64,000 nucleotides of DNA from NCBI GenBank assembly GCA_944472135.2, contig OX235264.1:94002319-94066318 (forward strand), given 5' to 3'. Each line of letters begins with the position of its first letter. Within the stretch, counting starts at the first letter, position 1. Below, piece after piece: positions 1-10,328 of the stretch. The position numbers were made by a program, and so were the translations under genes. The stretch comes from Trichobilharzia regenti (Eukaryota > Platyhelminthes > Trematoda > Strigeidida > Schistosomatidae). A model generated the notes under the pieces. That model did not search any database. It was not told where the DNA came from and was given only the letters and a program-made list of their open reading frames with translations.

Positions 1-1
1 T

Positions 2-82
2 CGGTGTTTCGATGGAAACCGGGCTGATTATTTACAATTTGCAAAGGAGTTTGAAATCATGTTGAGTAGTTTTTTTGAATGA
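2..82 (+). pseudogene. BEL/Pao-like Gag fragment
   Basis: The window opens inside a reading frame that reads CFDGNRADYLQFAKEFEIM and stops at 80-82. A 'FDG..x.Y..F...F' pattern is typical of the start of BEL/Pao retrotransposon Gag regions (DUF1759-like). The same family appears at 5644, where the corresponding residues after VDVFD are missing. The element continues to the left outside the window. It is too short to be sure. Confidence 0.35.
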
Positions 83-1039
83 TGAAATGAAGTTGATGCA
101 TTTTAATAATAATAATAATAGTATATTCTCATTTTGTACATGAGAGACGCCAGTTTACAGGCATCATCAATATGATAAATTACATATACGATTAGCAATC
201 ATAATTAATAATAATGTTTTAATAAAATACACATTTTTTCCTACTTGTGTAGGACACACCAAATATACAGGCATGGATAAGCATTATATAAATTTCATAA
301 ATTTGGTTTATGGTTAAGTTACATGGTTGCTGGCGTTTTTGTCTTAGGTCTGTGGGAACAATATGATAACCAGTCATTCAATGGAGCACGTCATGAAATA
401 TAGGAATATTAACTTCGCATTAACAAAAAAACCCAAGTAAGTTTTGGATGGATTAAAAATACTTGGGAAAAAATAAAGCTTGAAGTTATTCCACAATATA
501 ACAAGTCATTCAATGGAGCACATCATGAAATATAGGAATATTGTCTTCGCATTAACAAAAAAACCCAAGTAAGTTTTGGATGGATTAAAAATACTTGGGA
601 AAAAATAAAGCTTGAAGTAATTCCTCAATATAACTTGGGTGTGTACAAATCCGAATCTTATTTTTGATTTGATTTATATCCAAATTGGGTAATAAGGAAG
701 CTATTTTTACAGATACGATCAGTTATGTTATAAGCTACAATCGTGACGTTGTATTACAAATTGATACTTTTCCATTGGTATAAGAGTATATTCCACAAAT
801 GTAATCCAGGTTGCGTCGTGGAGAAAGTTAATTCGTTATTAACCAGGCAACTGAAAGATACGGGACCAATAATGTTTGCAGATCATTTGTCATTGTAAAT
901 GGTCAAATATCCACATTATTCATTCTCATTCAAAAAGTCAAATGGAAGCTGAAATGGTGAGAGAAAAAAGAAGACAAACAACAGCAACGCAAAAGAAAGC
1001 AACGGGAGTCCTTAAGGAGTGATTAATAAATATATACAT
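83..1039. other. Non-coding stretch with a tandem duplication
   Basis: I see no gene here. The stretch holds an AAT microsatellite near 108-121, a 132-bp direct tandem duplication (listed separately) and a TATATACATATATAT run at about 1028-1046 that may be the 3' tail of the neighbouring minus-strand CR1 element. Confidence 0.5.
372..635. repeat. 132-bp tandem duplication, two units
   Basis: The unit beginning AGTCATTCAATGGAGCA at 372 recurs at 504, exactly 132 bp later, and both end in CAATATAAC. The copies differ at only a handful of positions, for example AGCACG versus AGCACA and AACTTCGC versus GTCTTCGC. No reading frame runs through it. Confidence 0.9.
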
Positions 1040-1200
1040 ATATATTCTGTTTAGTAACTGTGGTTATTTTGGTACACAAACTAACTAGTCCCGTTATGCT
1101 AACTTTTATATTATGTGTAAACTAATATTACTGTCCTGTGTAGAAATGTTAATCATCTAGTTCCAATAATATTAAAATTTATAATTGTAGTTTGTTGTAA

Positions 1201-3411
1201 CTACACGTTTAAAGAACTTAAAATATCTATGTAGGGTGAAAAAGAAGGTGTAAGAGTCAGGCGCAAAAGTGCATTGTCATCTTTGAGTAGTCTGGTGACT
1301 GAGGAGATGAACACTGGAAGTGTGTTTGCATCGCGCACATTAGCTGGTAGTCTATTCCAAATGACTGAAAACTTATTTAAGAAGAAGTTGTACCGCACGT
1401 AAGTCTGACAGTGCTCCATAGCAGCTAGGTTGTGATGATTTCTAAGATTGTAACTGATGACAGCGGTAGGTTTAGTTATTGGCTCGGAGGAATGCAAGAG
1501 AAGATTAGTTAGCTTATAGTAAAAGATAAGGTTTAGCTTAAGGCGTCTTTTCCAGAGGGGTTCTAATCTTAGTCTTACGCATCGCTCATGGTATTCCAGA
1601 CCACTTTCTAAACCAAGAGTTCTTGAGGTAAACTGCCGTTGCACTCCCTCTAATTTAAGCTTGTCATTTTGTCTTAGTCCGCTAAGAATAAACGGGCAGT
1701 ATTCTAAGATAGGTCGGACACATACTTTGTATAATAAAACCCTAGTTTCACAACAAAAGAAATTGCGTGTTATGCATCCTATCAGCCTTCGCGTTTTACG
1801 TCTGGCATAATCAGTCTGTTCAGCGAACGTTAGGTTACTAGAGTATCTAATACCGAGATCTACGACTGAGTTGAGCTTAGCTAGTTTTCGCCCATTTATT
1901 TCAAGAGTTAGATCAAGGTTACTGTTGCCGATACAAATCCAGCCGCATTTGTCAATGTTAAAATTTAGACAGGATTCAGCACACCATGTTGCGAGGCTAC
2001 TTAGTTCAAGATGTATTTTAGTAACCATATCGCTTAATTCATGAGTGTAGCAGGAGTAGACGACTTTGAGGTCGTCAGCATATAGGAATGGTTTGCCTAA
2101 GGTGAAGCACTTGCAAATGCTGTTAATGTAGACTGTGAATAAAAGTGGACCTAGGACACTACCTTGCACGACCCCACTTGAGATCTGCCTAGGATGAGAC
2201 AATACAGATCCAACTTTGGTTATTTGTACCCTGTTGCTTAGAAATGATTTTAACCAGTTCAGTAATGGGTTGCGAATTCCACAAGAGTACAGCTTCTCAA
2301 AGAGAATACTGTGAGATACCATGTCAAATGCCCTAGATATATCGAAGTAGAGAACAACGACTAGCTTACGTGCTTCGCGACTACTAGTGATGCAGTTGAA
2401 AAAGTCGAAGTGGCAAGTAACGCAGGATCTATTTTTGAGAAATCCGTGTTGAGACCTTGTAACAAGATCTTCCCTAATTAGGTAGTCTGACAATTGATCT
2501 TTTACAACTTTCTCCATGATTCGTGAGATAACTGGGGTTATATTTATGGGTCTGTAATTGCGGACGTTTGCCCTATCACCAGATTTGTAATGTGGAATTA
2601 TGAAGCTAGTTTTCCACTCACTAGGGTAAGTGCCAGTGTCCATAGATATTGAGAAGAATTTAAGAAGTAACAAGGGTATATCACACCCACTGTTTTTGAA
2701 AATTATCGAAGCGAGGCCATCCGGTCCCGTACTAGTGGAAGGTTTAAGGCTTTTAATTGCTTGTACTATTAACTGATTAGTGAACACAATGCTTTCAAGG
2801 GAAGAGATAGTAAGGGGAGCGGTTTCACCAGGCATATGTGTTTCTAAACTAAAGTTTGCAAACCAATCACTGAAAAGTTCACAGATAGTGGCAGGTTCAT
2901 TGTAGATTACTTTGTCGTGAAGTAAGTATGGGATTTCCCTCGCCGACTGCATTCGTTTTTTAAGAAGTGCCGTTAAGTTATAAACTTTGGAGGTACTTTC
3001 AAGTGCCGTTAACTCTTCGTCGAGGTCCTTTTGAGAGCGTAGGCGCTTGATAGATTCAAGAGACTCGTGGATTGAGAGCAATAGTGATATGTCCTTAGTG
3101 GAATAGTACTGTTTCTTCAGTTTCCTTAACTTATTACGGTGTGCCCTTGGAATATATTCAGTTCGGTGTCTACTTAATTTCACTATTTTCTTTGGAGCAA
3201 CTGTATCTAGACAAAGGGTAACATTCCTGTAAAACAGGGTTACTAAGGCCTCCAGGGAGTCAGTGGTAAAATAGTCATCCCATTGACAGAGTCGAATAAG
3301 TTCTTGGACTAATCCCCAGTCTGTATATTTGTAACTACGACATATTGTGCTTCCTGAGTCTTGTTTGTTTCCTGTATTTAGTGGTGAGAAAGGCAGAGAG
3401 CAGAGTACCAT
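1201..3411 (-). CDS. CR1-like ORF2, reverse transcriptase part
   Basis: Open for 736 codons to the natural stop at 1201. It begins inside the SDH motif of the endonuclease, so the first Met is not a real start. RT motifs in order are STGPDGL, the block around PHYKSGDRANVRNYRPI, QHGFLKNRSC, LYFDISRAFD (motif A with its Asp), SGVVQGSVLGPLLF (motif B), and FLYADDLK (motif C, catalytic YADD). The C-terminal region (NLRNHHN..., SVIWNRLP) matches the tail of CR1/Jockey proteins. All catalytic residues are present. It would copy element RNA by target-primed reverse transcription if joined to its endonuclease. Confidence 0.9.
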   Translation of the reverse strand: MVLCSLPFSPLNTGNKQDSGSTICRSYKYTDWGLVQELIRLCQWDDYFTTDSLEALVTLFYRNVTLCLDTVAPKKIVKLSRHRTEYIPRAHRNKLRKLKKQYYSTKDISLLLSIHESLESIKRLRSQKDLDEELTALESTSKVYNLTALLKKRMQSAREIPYLLHDKVIYNEPATICELFSDWFANFSLETHMPGETAPLTISSLESIVFTNQLIVQAIKSLKPSTSTGPDGLASIIFKNSGCDIPLLLLKFFSISMDTGTYPSEWKTSFIIPHYKSGDRANVRNYRPINITPVISRIMEKVVKDQLSDYLIREDLVTRSQHGFLKNRSCVTCHFDFFNCITSSREARKLVVVLYFDISRAFDMVSHSILFEKLYSCGIRNPLLNWLKSFLSNRVQITKVGSVLSHPRQISSGVVQGSVLGPLLFTVYINSICKCFTLGKPFLYADDLKVVYSCYTHELSDMVTKIHLELSSLATWCAESCLNFNIDKCGWICIGNSNLDLTLEINGRKLAKLNSVVDLGIRYSSNLTFAEQTDYARRKTRRLIGCITRNFFCCETRVLLYKVCVRPILEYCPFILSGLRQNDKLKLEGVQRQFTSRTLGLESGLEYHERCVRLRLEPLWKRRLKLNLIFYYKLTNLLLHSSEPITKPTAVISYNLRNHHNLAAMEHCQTYVRYNFFLNKFSVIWNRLPANVRDANTLPVFISSVTRLLKDDNALLRLTLTPSFSPYIDILSSLNV

Positions 3412-4028
3412 TCTATGGTCACTACTGGAAAATCGATTACCAACATAGTGGATACTGGGATTGTGTCATGACAAAAAACAAGGTCCAACATGTTGTCACC
3501 ACGAGTAGGTGTCTGGACGTGTTGTTGCCATCCATAACAGTCTATAGTGGCAAGTAATTCGTCGAAGCGTTGGGGGCCGGAACTAGTTAGCCAATTGACT
3601 TCTGGAAGATTGAAGTCCCCTGCAATTATTTTGTAATTAGCACTAAACGAGGATGCGTGTGCAAACGATTTAGCTAATAACGCATCAGTTTCTTTTGTTG
3701 AGCTTGGTGCTCGATAAACACAGCCTATGAGAAGTTTGTACTTATCTCCATGTAAGACAACCCAGAGTGAGTCAGGTACATTATTCATTGTTTCATCTTC
3801 CACCTTACTGACTACAAATGAGCTATGTATATATATGAGACATCCTCCACCACGCTTGCAATCTCTGTTTGCACGGTGTACAGTGTAATCATCGATACCT
3901 ATATGCACATCAAGTACAGAGGATGAGCACCATGACTCAGTAATCAGAGCTACAGTAGGCTTGGCGACTAATAATAATGTCCTTAGTTCAGATATCTTAT
4001 TGATTAAGGAACGTGCATTAATTAGCAA
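3378..4028 (-). pseudogene. CR1-like ORF2, APE-type endonuclease part
   Basis: This frame encodes the target-nicking endonuclease of the LINE. Motifs in order are NARSL.NK (metal and phosphate binding), TESW (the catalytic Glu motif), CVYRAP, GDFNLP (Asp/Asn motif) and LDLVF. The final catalytic SDH motif is not in this frame. It reads SSSDHR in the next frame, immediately upstream of 3411. A single-base indel close to 3415-3435 therefore separates endonuclease and RT. The listed start is a TTG internal to the frame. The frame is open further upstream, so the true N-terminus is longer. Confidence 0.8.
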
Positions 4029-4098
4029 TATCGTGAATAAGTCACGGGATACTACAAACTGGCTTAAAATGTCACCATAACCTAAATCTATTTGTGCG

Positions 4099-5583
4099 TC
4101 AGCACCGCAAGAATTTATGAATGAAAAGGAGGTCGGACTGGGTGTCTGTACATCGGGTTGGTGTGCAATGAGGTGGTCCTAGGTGCCATGGGTCGTACCA
4201 GTGATTCGGGACACCTGGAAAATTTACCATGTGTTCCTGGATATAAGGGTAGTACAGGTTGGGCCTAGGTTGACGGTTAAAAGGCATAGCATCAGAAGGT
4301 CTACCCATCCAACTGCTATTCGTCATACCGGTATACACCTTCGGGTTGTTTTTATAACTTAAAGGGAATTGTGAAGGAAGGTGCTTTGGCTGCAAGACTT
4401 TAGGAGTCTTGGAGCCTGACTTTCTATAAGGTGGAGCATGCGGAACACCTCCAGATGTACTTATGTTTCGAGAGGAGTTTTTCGTAACAAGTGATGGTTT
4501 GTTGGCATTCTTACTCTCAGCAGGCTTATTGAATACAAAGTATTCTTCCCCATCATTAGTCTCAACCCTGCGAAATTTGTTCATCGTGGTGAGGTTACTA
4601 CGTTTGGGGGGAAATTTCTTAGAACAACTTGCAGAAGTTCTAGTCATTTTAACATCTTTCGATGAGGCTTTATTTACAGGGGTACTGGTATCTAAATCAG
4701 TTCCTAGTTCCATTGGCAGGTGTGGTTGTTGTGTAGTTTGCTGAATGCTAGTTTCAGCACTAGGTGTCTGTTGCTGTGCACGATCCTTATTTGGTAAATC
4801 AAAGCTAGAGGAGGTGACCAGGTTATTACTACGCATTATTCTGCGCTGACACGGTGTTTTATCCTGAGCTACGGTTATAGACTTATAACTGCTATTCAGT
4901 CTTAAGTGATCCTGACATTTAGTAAACTTACTAGCATCAAGGGAATTACTGAATTTAAAAATGATTGGGCAATTAGCCTGGTTAGACTTTTTACGAAGTC
5001 GTTTGCATTCACATGGAACACTAGCCATGCCGCAACAAATCAGGATTTTGTGTCTTACAGTTTTCAGGGGCAGAGAATCTGGGACGTTGTAAACTATAGC
5101 TTGGTGAGAAGAGGTTATACGCTTCATCACCTCCGTAGCCAAGCAGTCAATCAGATTTTCAGCTTTATTTAGGTTGTCTGGAGATATTTTAGGATGCCTT
5201 TCTAAAAGACAGGCTATTGGGTCTAAATTCAAAAGCTTATTTTGAGTTACATCCAGTAAACACTTAACCTGGCCAATATCAGACCGGCTCTCCGTGGTAT
5301 TTGAGATTGGCAGTGACATACTATCAAACTGATCTAATTTTTTCTGAATTTCACTTACTTGCCTCTGCATATCTTTCAAAAGGAGGTTTAGTTTACAGAA
5401 CTCAGAGTTCTCTAACAGAACATCTTTCACCTGTATCACAGGAGTGAGATCTGCACTCAAACCATTTTGAGAGCTAGTAGTTGATACTGTATTACCAGGC
5501 GGTAATGCAGTTATAACCGAATTTGAGCCACTATCTAAAACAATTGTGTTTCTACGAACACGTTTTTTAGAGATTTGGACCAT
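4099..5583 (-). CDS. CR1-like ORF1 (Gag-like RNA-binding protein)
   Basis: Open frame of 494 residues starting at an ATG on the minus strand. CR1 ORF1 proteins bind the element RNA and form the RNP that reverse transcription needs. The N-terminal third has a heptad-rich segment (about residues 55-90, with LLLKDMQRQVSEIQKKLDQF) that looks like a coiled coil. The middle carries YNVPDS and PIIFKF strand-like segments, resembling the RRM-like core of these ORF1 proteins. The C-terminal half is basic, rich in S/T/P/N, and disordered in appearance. I see no CCHC knuckle. The 3' end overlaps the upstream part of the ORF2 frame, which stays open above 4028 without an obvious ATG. Product by position and family, not by a diagnostic motif. 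Confidence 0.7.
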   Translation of the reverse strand: MVQISKKRVRRNTIVLDSGSNSVITALPPGNTVSTTSSQNGLSADLTPVIQVKDVLLENSEFCKLNLLLKDMQRQVSEIQKKLDQFDSMSLPISNTTESRSDIGQVKCLLDVTQNKLLNLDPIACLLERHPKISPDNLNKAENLIDCLATEVMKRITSSHQAIVYNVPDSLPLKTVRHKILICCGMASVPCECKRLRKKSNQANCPIIFKFSNSLDASKFTKCQDHLRLNSSYKSITVAQDKTPCQRRIMRSNNLVTSSSFDLPNKDRAQQQTPSAETSIQQTTQQPHLPMELGTDLDTSTPVNKASSKDVKMTRTSASCSKKFPPKRSNLTTMNKFRRVETNDGEEYFVFNKPAESKNANKPSLVTKNSSRNISTSGGVPHAPPYRKSGSKTPKVLQPKHLPSQFPLSYKNNPKVYTGMTNSSWMGRPSDAMPFNRQPRPNLYYPYIQEHMVNFPGVPNHWYDPWHLGPPHCTPTRCTDTQSDLLFIHKFLRC

Positions 5584-5643
5584 AATTTCAAGAATTATAT
5601 GACAATAAGCAGTAAATAAATTTCAGAGCAAACACGTGCAAAA

Positions 5644-7570
5644 ATGTCACCAATTTCGAACGTACCGCCAATAGTTGATGTATTTGATGAGGTACTTCAC
5701 TGGAGTTGCTCCAAGAACATTACAGCGCTGTAAGTTCATGCCCCCAAACGGAGGATACTCTGAGGCCATGAGTATACTGCGTCAACGATTCGGAAGACCT
5801 TCGATGATTGTAAGGAACGTATACGAAGCTGTCAGAGGTAACGGCAGTCAACTTCAAGATGACTCCAAGGCACTTACTGAGCTTTTGGATAATCTGATGA
5901 CTTACTAGAATGCATTGATTTCGATGAATTGCATGAGTGACCTCAACTCGAGTTTTATACTAGAAGTAATAGCAAGACGTCTACCTACTCGACTGTAAAG
6001 GAAGTGGGTGAAGATAAGCTCCCGTATGGAGGATGAGGGTATCGAGCCAAAGTTTGATGGTATCCTGAAACTGGTAAATACTAGTGTCAATCAATCGATG
6101 AGCAAGTTCGCCAGTCTATTACATCTCACCCCTAGAATAGAGCAGTCTGAGATCAAAATGCAATCATTGATGACGAATAGGCTTCAGAGAGGTGGATATC
6201 GAGAAGGCTCCATGATGTGTAGTAATGCATATAAACTTAGGGAGCGTAACATCTTTCGTGGTACATCCTCAACAGATAAGTTACAAGATGCAAGACAAAC
6301 ACGGTTGTGTTTTACACGTTTGCAAGAAGTGCATACAAAGATGAACTGTGAATCAGTGAGCAAGTTCAGTGATAAGCTAAATGTAAACTCCAGGCCTGAC
6401 TCCGAATTGTGTGACGATAACGGTGCGGTCAAGAAGTCTGTAGTTGCAACTGGTAAGCCATTGTTGAATAGAGTGTCAGAGAAGAGAGTTACAGTTTCAG
6501 AGTCCAGTTCTGATTCCACAGGCTTACAAGGCATTACTAGTCAGAGTGAATGTATAAAACACCGAAGGATTTGTGAGGAGGAACCAAAATTGTCTACTTC
6601 TGTTATTAAAGAGTTTATGCGTCGGTGGCACAGTGGCTAGGATTCTCGCCTACCATGCACATGGTCTGAGGTTCGATCCCCAGCCGACACACACCTGATA
6701 TCTACGGATGGCCTGCAAAATTTGGACCGCCGATATCTATGCTGGAAATTCCATGCTTGTACCAAAAATACAGTGTGGAATCAAGCTGTAATCAAAAATT
6801 TAAAAAATTTAAATTAAATTAAATGATGAAATTGACGGTAAAGTGAATATTCATGATAATGATCATGACAGTGCAGATTTGTCTTTGGTTCATCATGATG
6901 AAATGGGGGGAATGCCTACTACTAATAGTGAGTTGGCTAAAGGTTCTGTACAACTACAACGTGAAGTAGAAATAAATGCAGATGCAGTTGCAGAAGGCAT
7001 GCATACTTGTGAGACCGTCAGTGTGATTGATCAGCATGTAGCCCATCTATCATCAAATGCTATTGCTAAACCTGAGCTGATAGTAAAAGACAGCAGTGGT
7101 GGTGGTCTTGTAATTCACAAATTTCTGAAAGTCGAGCAACAACAGCTTCTGATCCACCGCTAAGTTCATCAACTGGTATCAATCAGTCGTCGTCGGTGTT
7201 GTCATCCACAATGAAACAGACGCCCATGAACTCAAGTATCTTGTGCAATGACTCTAAGAGTATTGGTGCGTTTGAAAGGACGAAAGATATTGCTCAGTTT
7301 AGTGAGGATAAGCCAAATGCAAACGAGAGGGTAATTGTTAAATTGACTTGCATGAATAAAGGCATTTCTAGTTTCAAGTTACTATTTGAATGTTATTATC
7401 TTTGGTGTAAATTACTCTGTTTGTACACTTGGTTGACCAAATACGTCGTGTGTTTGTTCGTCATCTATATTTTACGATACAATGACATGAGCGTGTTACC
7501 GTTCAGATTTGAGGATATAGCTGATAGAGGGAAGTCAGCAAATGAACTCTGCAACGATTTTCCAACCTAG
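5644..7570 (+). pseudogene. Decayed BEL/Pao-like Gag region
   Basis: An ATG at 5644 opens MSPISNVPPIVDVFD and then shifts frame. At 5675-5908 the text RYFTGVAPRTL...YSEAMSILRQRFGRP matches the DUF1759-like Gag region of BEL/Pao elements ('Y..A...L..RFG'). After two stops the same protein resumes at about 5930-6640 (ILEVIARRLPTRL, PKFDGILKLVNT). A SINE interrupts it at 6619-6815, after which NDEIDGKVN continues to 7163. Another frameshift at about 7140 leads to a last segment ending at 7570 with a hydrophobic stretch (YVVCLFVIYIL). I find no protease, RT, RNase H or integrase, so pol is missing from this copy. The family is inferred from the RFG region. The 6843-7570 part has no motif I recognise. 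Confidence 0.55.
6619..6815 (+). mobile_element. SINE A, tRNA-headed (copy 1)
   Basis: Starts GCGTCGGTGGCACAGTGG, with A-box-like TGGCACAGTGG, and has B-box GGTTCGATCCC about 40 bp on. The body reads CACACACCTGATATCTACGG and AAAATACAGTGTGGAATCAA, ending in an A/T-rich tail. The same consensus recurs at 9982, 13115, 25949 and, inverted, 36493. It splits the BEL-like Gag frame. I found no clean target duplication. Confidence 0.85.
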
Positions 7571-7572
7571 GG

Positions 7573-8045
7573 CGTCAACATGAGAAGGGTTGTAGGCGTA
7601 CTGCTGTAAGTCCTACAACTCTTCAAGGGTGGTGTAACGAAGCGTTGTCCATCGTACTTGGTGTGTCATTTTGTACATATGTTCATGTTTTATATACCGA
7701 AATGGTATCAGTTTTCATCTGTCTGTTTGTAACTTCGTTTGTGTCCGGACGACTTCCACTTGGATCATCAACCTGAGAAGGAATGTAGGCGTACTCCTGT
7801 CAGTCCTACAATTCTTCAAGGGTAGTTCGTCAAGCCAGAATCCACAACATTTGATTGTACATATGTTTGTGTTAAATAGTTGTGTGAGTTCCAATTATCG
7901 TAATTGTTGGTTAATCTTGTTTGTGTCCGGACATTCCACAACTTACAATCGTCAACCTGAGAAGGGTTGTAGGCGTACTGGTTTAAGTTCTGCGATTCTT
8001 CAAAGGAATTGCTCGAAGACATGATCCGCGATTTTGTGTGTACTG
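7573..8045. repeat. About 190-bp imperfect tandem repeat, about 2.5 copies
   Basis: The block GTCAACxTGAGAAGG.xTGTAGGCGTACT recurs with its TGAGAAG core at 7581, 7774 and 7959, so the period is 193 then 185 bp. Each is followed by TTCAA(G)GG and later by TTTGTACATxTxTT. TTTGTGTCCGGAC precedes the second and third units. It sits just downstream of the BEL-like region and may be its 3' untranslated repeat. Short ORFs through it are not conserved between units. Confidence 0.75.
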
Positions 8046-8199
8046 TTTGTACATTTTTTGCGTGTCATATCAATTGTTGTTTTTTGATTCATTGTGTTTA
8101 TTTGTTGTTTTCGAATCTTGTCGTTACTGCATAATTTTGTCGAATTGTTCATCGTGCTTTCTTCTGAAGTTTTTTCGAGTCTTCCACATCCGGGAATGA

Positions 8200-9010
8200 A
8201 TTGATTGATGTTAGAGACAGCAGATGGGTCGTATGCGCCGGGGAGGCTATTTCTGAGAATGAAATGCACACGGAGATAATTGTTAGGTGCGGTCCCACAC
8301 GCCGGGGAGAAAGAGTGTAAACAACTGAGGCTCGCACACGTCACCGTTACTAGAATTGAGGCAGAATGAGTGACAAGCGATTTCAGTGGTAATTGGTAGT
8401 GAGTAGATAATAGGATGAGCGTGGGTATCGTGAGGTACTGCCATAGTCACGTTGTATTCTGCACGAGTCATTCTAGCAAGTGGCGACTGTGTTGCAAGAA
8501 GATGTGTCAAGAGGATACCTTTAACTGGAAGGCGCAAGTCGTCATTGATGTGTGGGATTGTGCTGTGAGTATGCTTGTGGTGTGTTGGCTTTTCTGTTTG
8601 TTTTCCATTTCAGCTCTGTCCGTGTGACCCAGGTTCTCGCAATGGCATCCGAGTCAACGTGTATTGGTCGTGATGGAAAAAAGGGATGGATCGGTATTTT
8701 TCCGGGGAGTGTCAATGTAGTTGAAGATTGAACGATCAATTCATGGTTGTTTGCTCAAAATCAACTTCCCCAATTTTCGCGGAGGCATCAATACGACAGT
8801 CATCGTCTCATCGGTCGCTGTTCCGAAAGAAGTCAGCAGAAAACCGTCAGAAGTAATATTGTGATTTATTATTGTAATATTTGTTCTCAGACCTTAGTCT
8901 GTAATGCCAGTAATGCTTGTTATATATTGGTGTTAGAATAAAGAATTCTCGAGTCGCCAATATGTGTTCTGGTGTTTGCGTCCGTTAGTACTAAGCGTTT
9001 CTTAAAAGCT
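8200..9010 (+). mobile_element. Candidate LTR or 3' end of the BEL-like element
   Basis: GC-richer and different in texture from its surroundings. It contains a short internal repeat, TGTTAG...CGCCGGGGAG, at about 8208 and again at about 8280. A TTGTTATATATTGG stretch is followed by GAATAAAGAATTC, a poly(A)-signal-like AATAAA at 8938-8943. It follows the Gag remnant in the same orientation, where a 3' LTR would lie. No second copy exists in the window, so the ends and the LTR identity are inference. Confidence 0.35.
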
Positions 9011-9169
9011 TCGAGGGACAGCGTGAGGCCCAGCGTAGCAAGAGCTGGGCATTAACGGTTTACGAGACGTGATTTTGAAACTGTGAGTTCAAATTGGAGT
9101 TGAATATCTGGGTTTTATTTTTTCATAGTTAGTGAGTTACCCTCTAGTCAGATTTGATAGAAATGAATG

Positions 9170-9870
9170 ATTGCTTACTTTTCCTATGCTAGCTTTGATA
9201 TTCTCGTCAGTTACGCATGTACTTGAAACGATGCTGTTATAACTGTAGGGAATTCAAGGAAGACGTTGTCACCTTGTTCTGTCTGCGCCTGAACTAATCT
9301 GCCTATCTGCTTGTCGTACCTTCCGATTTAGTAAAGCACGCAAATATCAAAAGACAAAGGCTGGACTGTGACTGTGTATTGAAGTGTAACAACGACAAAG
9401 AAAGCCATGGTATTTATACATTTTACAACAATATGGACAGCTAACAGCATTTGAAATAGTTGATCTTAATAGCCAATAACAAAGTGCGTGAGAGATGATA
9501 ATATACCATATGTGCGAGATTGACAGTCAATAACAAAATGTGTGGGAATGATAATATACCATATATGCAAGATTAACAGTAAATACCAAAATGTGTGAGA
9601 ATGATAATATACCATATATACAAGATTAACAGTCAATACCAAAATGTGTGAGAATGATAATATACCATATATGCAAGATTAACAGTCAATACCAAAATAT
9701 GTGGGATCCTATCAGATACTTCCAAGGTAGGTGGGTATGTGCGAAATTTGCTTCCCTCAAATTTCTCCCGTATTTGCTCCCTGATTTTGTCTGTTGTTGC
9801 TGTTGACCAGGAGTCTTCACCCCTCTGTTTTCTCTATGTTCATCTGAAGTCCTTAGTTCAGAATTAATGA
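9170..9870 (-). mobile_element. RTE-clade LINE scrap, split by an insertion
   Basis: Two pieces, 9170-9290 and 9765-9870, align with consecutive parts of the other minus-strand RTE copies. Examples are GATATTCTCGTCAGTT, AACGATGCTG, and TTGCTGTTGACCAGGAGTC followed by TCTATGTTCATCTGAAGTCC. About 470 bp, including a 53-bp minisatellite, separates them. The coding content is lost. Confidence 0.6.
9474..9705. repeat. 53-bp minisatellite, about 4.3 units
   Basis: The marker CAATA(A)CCAAAATGTGTG occurs at 9474, 9528, 9581, 9634 and 9687, giving steps of 54, 53, 53 and 53 bp. Each unit contains GATAATATACCATAT. The first unit is the most divergent and the later ones are nearly identical, as expected for recent expansion. 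There are no unique spacers, so it is not a CRISPR array. Confidence 0.95.
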
Positions 9871-9981
9871 GGTTTTATTCAGGATTATAGTAAGCTTGTG
9901 AGACCTCAACTAAATTTCATTTTGTATTATGAACAGTAAACTATCTTAACCTTGTAAATACGAATAAGCTCAGTGATTGCT

Positions 9982-10167
9982 GCGTCGGTGGAACAGCGGT
10001 TTGGACTCTCGCCGACCTTGCACATGGCCCGGGGTTCGATCCCTTACCTGCGCACACCTGATAACAACGGTCGGCCAGCAAAATTCGGGCTACCGATATC
10101 ACATGCTGAGAATTTCATACTTGTACCGAAAACGCGCTGTGGAATCGAACTATAATCCAAAAATTCC
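9982..10167 (+). mobile_element. SINE A (copy 2, divergent)
   Basis: Head GCGTCGGTGGAACAGCGG with B-box GGTTCGATCCC. The body reads CACACCTGATAACAACGG and ends GTGGAATCGAACTATAATCC. Several changes against the other copies, including the A-box, suggest an older insertion or a different subfamily. Confidence 0.8.
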
Positions 10168-10328
10168 TTAGCTGTCAATTTAATCACTGTGAACTTCAGA
10201 CTAAAATTTAGTTTTATGGCAGCATCCGGTGACAGAAATTTATCTCGACACTTTAATATATGCAAAACGTCGTAAAACACCTTAAATTATTAATGGTGGA
10301 CCAGCGTAGTGGAGTCAAAAAGCTCTAG

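Larger units (their letters stand above)
1040..5640 (-). mobile_element. CR1/Jockey-like LINE, nearly full length
   Basis: A minus-strand non-LTR retrotransposon with ORF1 (4099-5583), an APE endonuclease block and a reverse transcriptase block (1201-3411), in the usual ORF1-EN-RT order. There is no RNase H domain. The clade call rests on ORF architecture and on RT motifs shared with schistosome CR1-like elements such as the Perere group. The main lesion I see is one frameshift at the endonuclease/RT boundary, so the copy is probably young. The 5' end lies between 5583 and the next element at 5644. The 3' end is near a TATA microsatellite at about 1040. Both limits are approximate. Confidence 0.85.

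Noticed and set aside
8000..8740. Several overlapping 60-114-codon ORFs on both strands
   Set aside because: They lie over the LTR-like block and the tandem repeat, overlap each other in all frames, and show no motif.
9474..9705. CRISPR-like array
   Set aside because: The repeats are directly adjacent with no unique spacers, and the genome is eukaryotic. It is a minisatellite.
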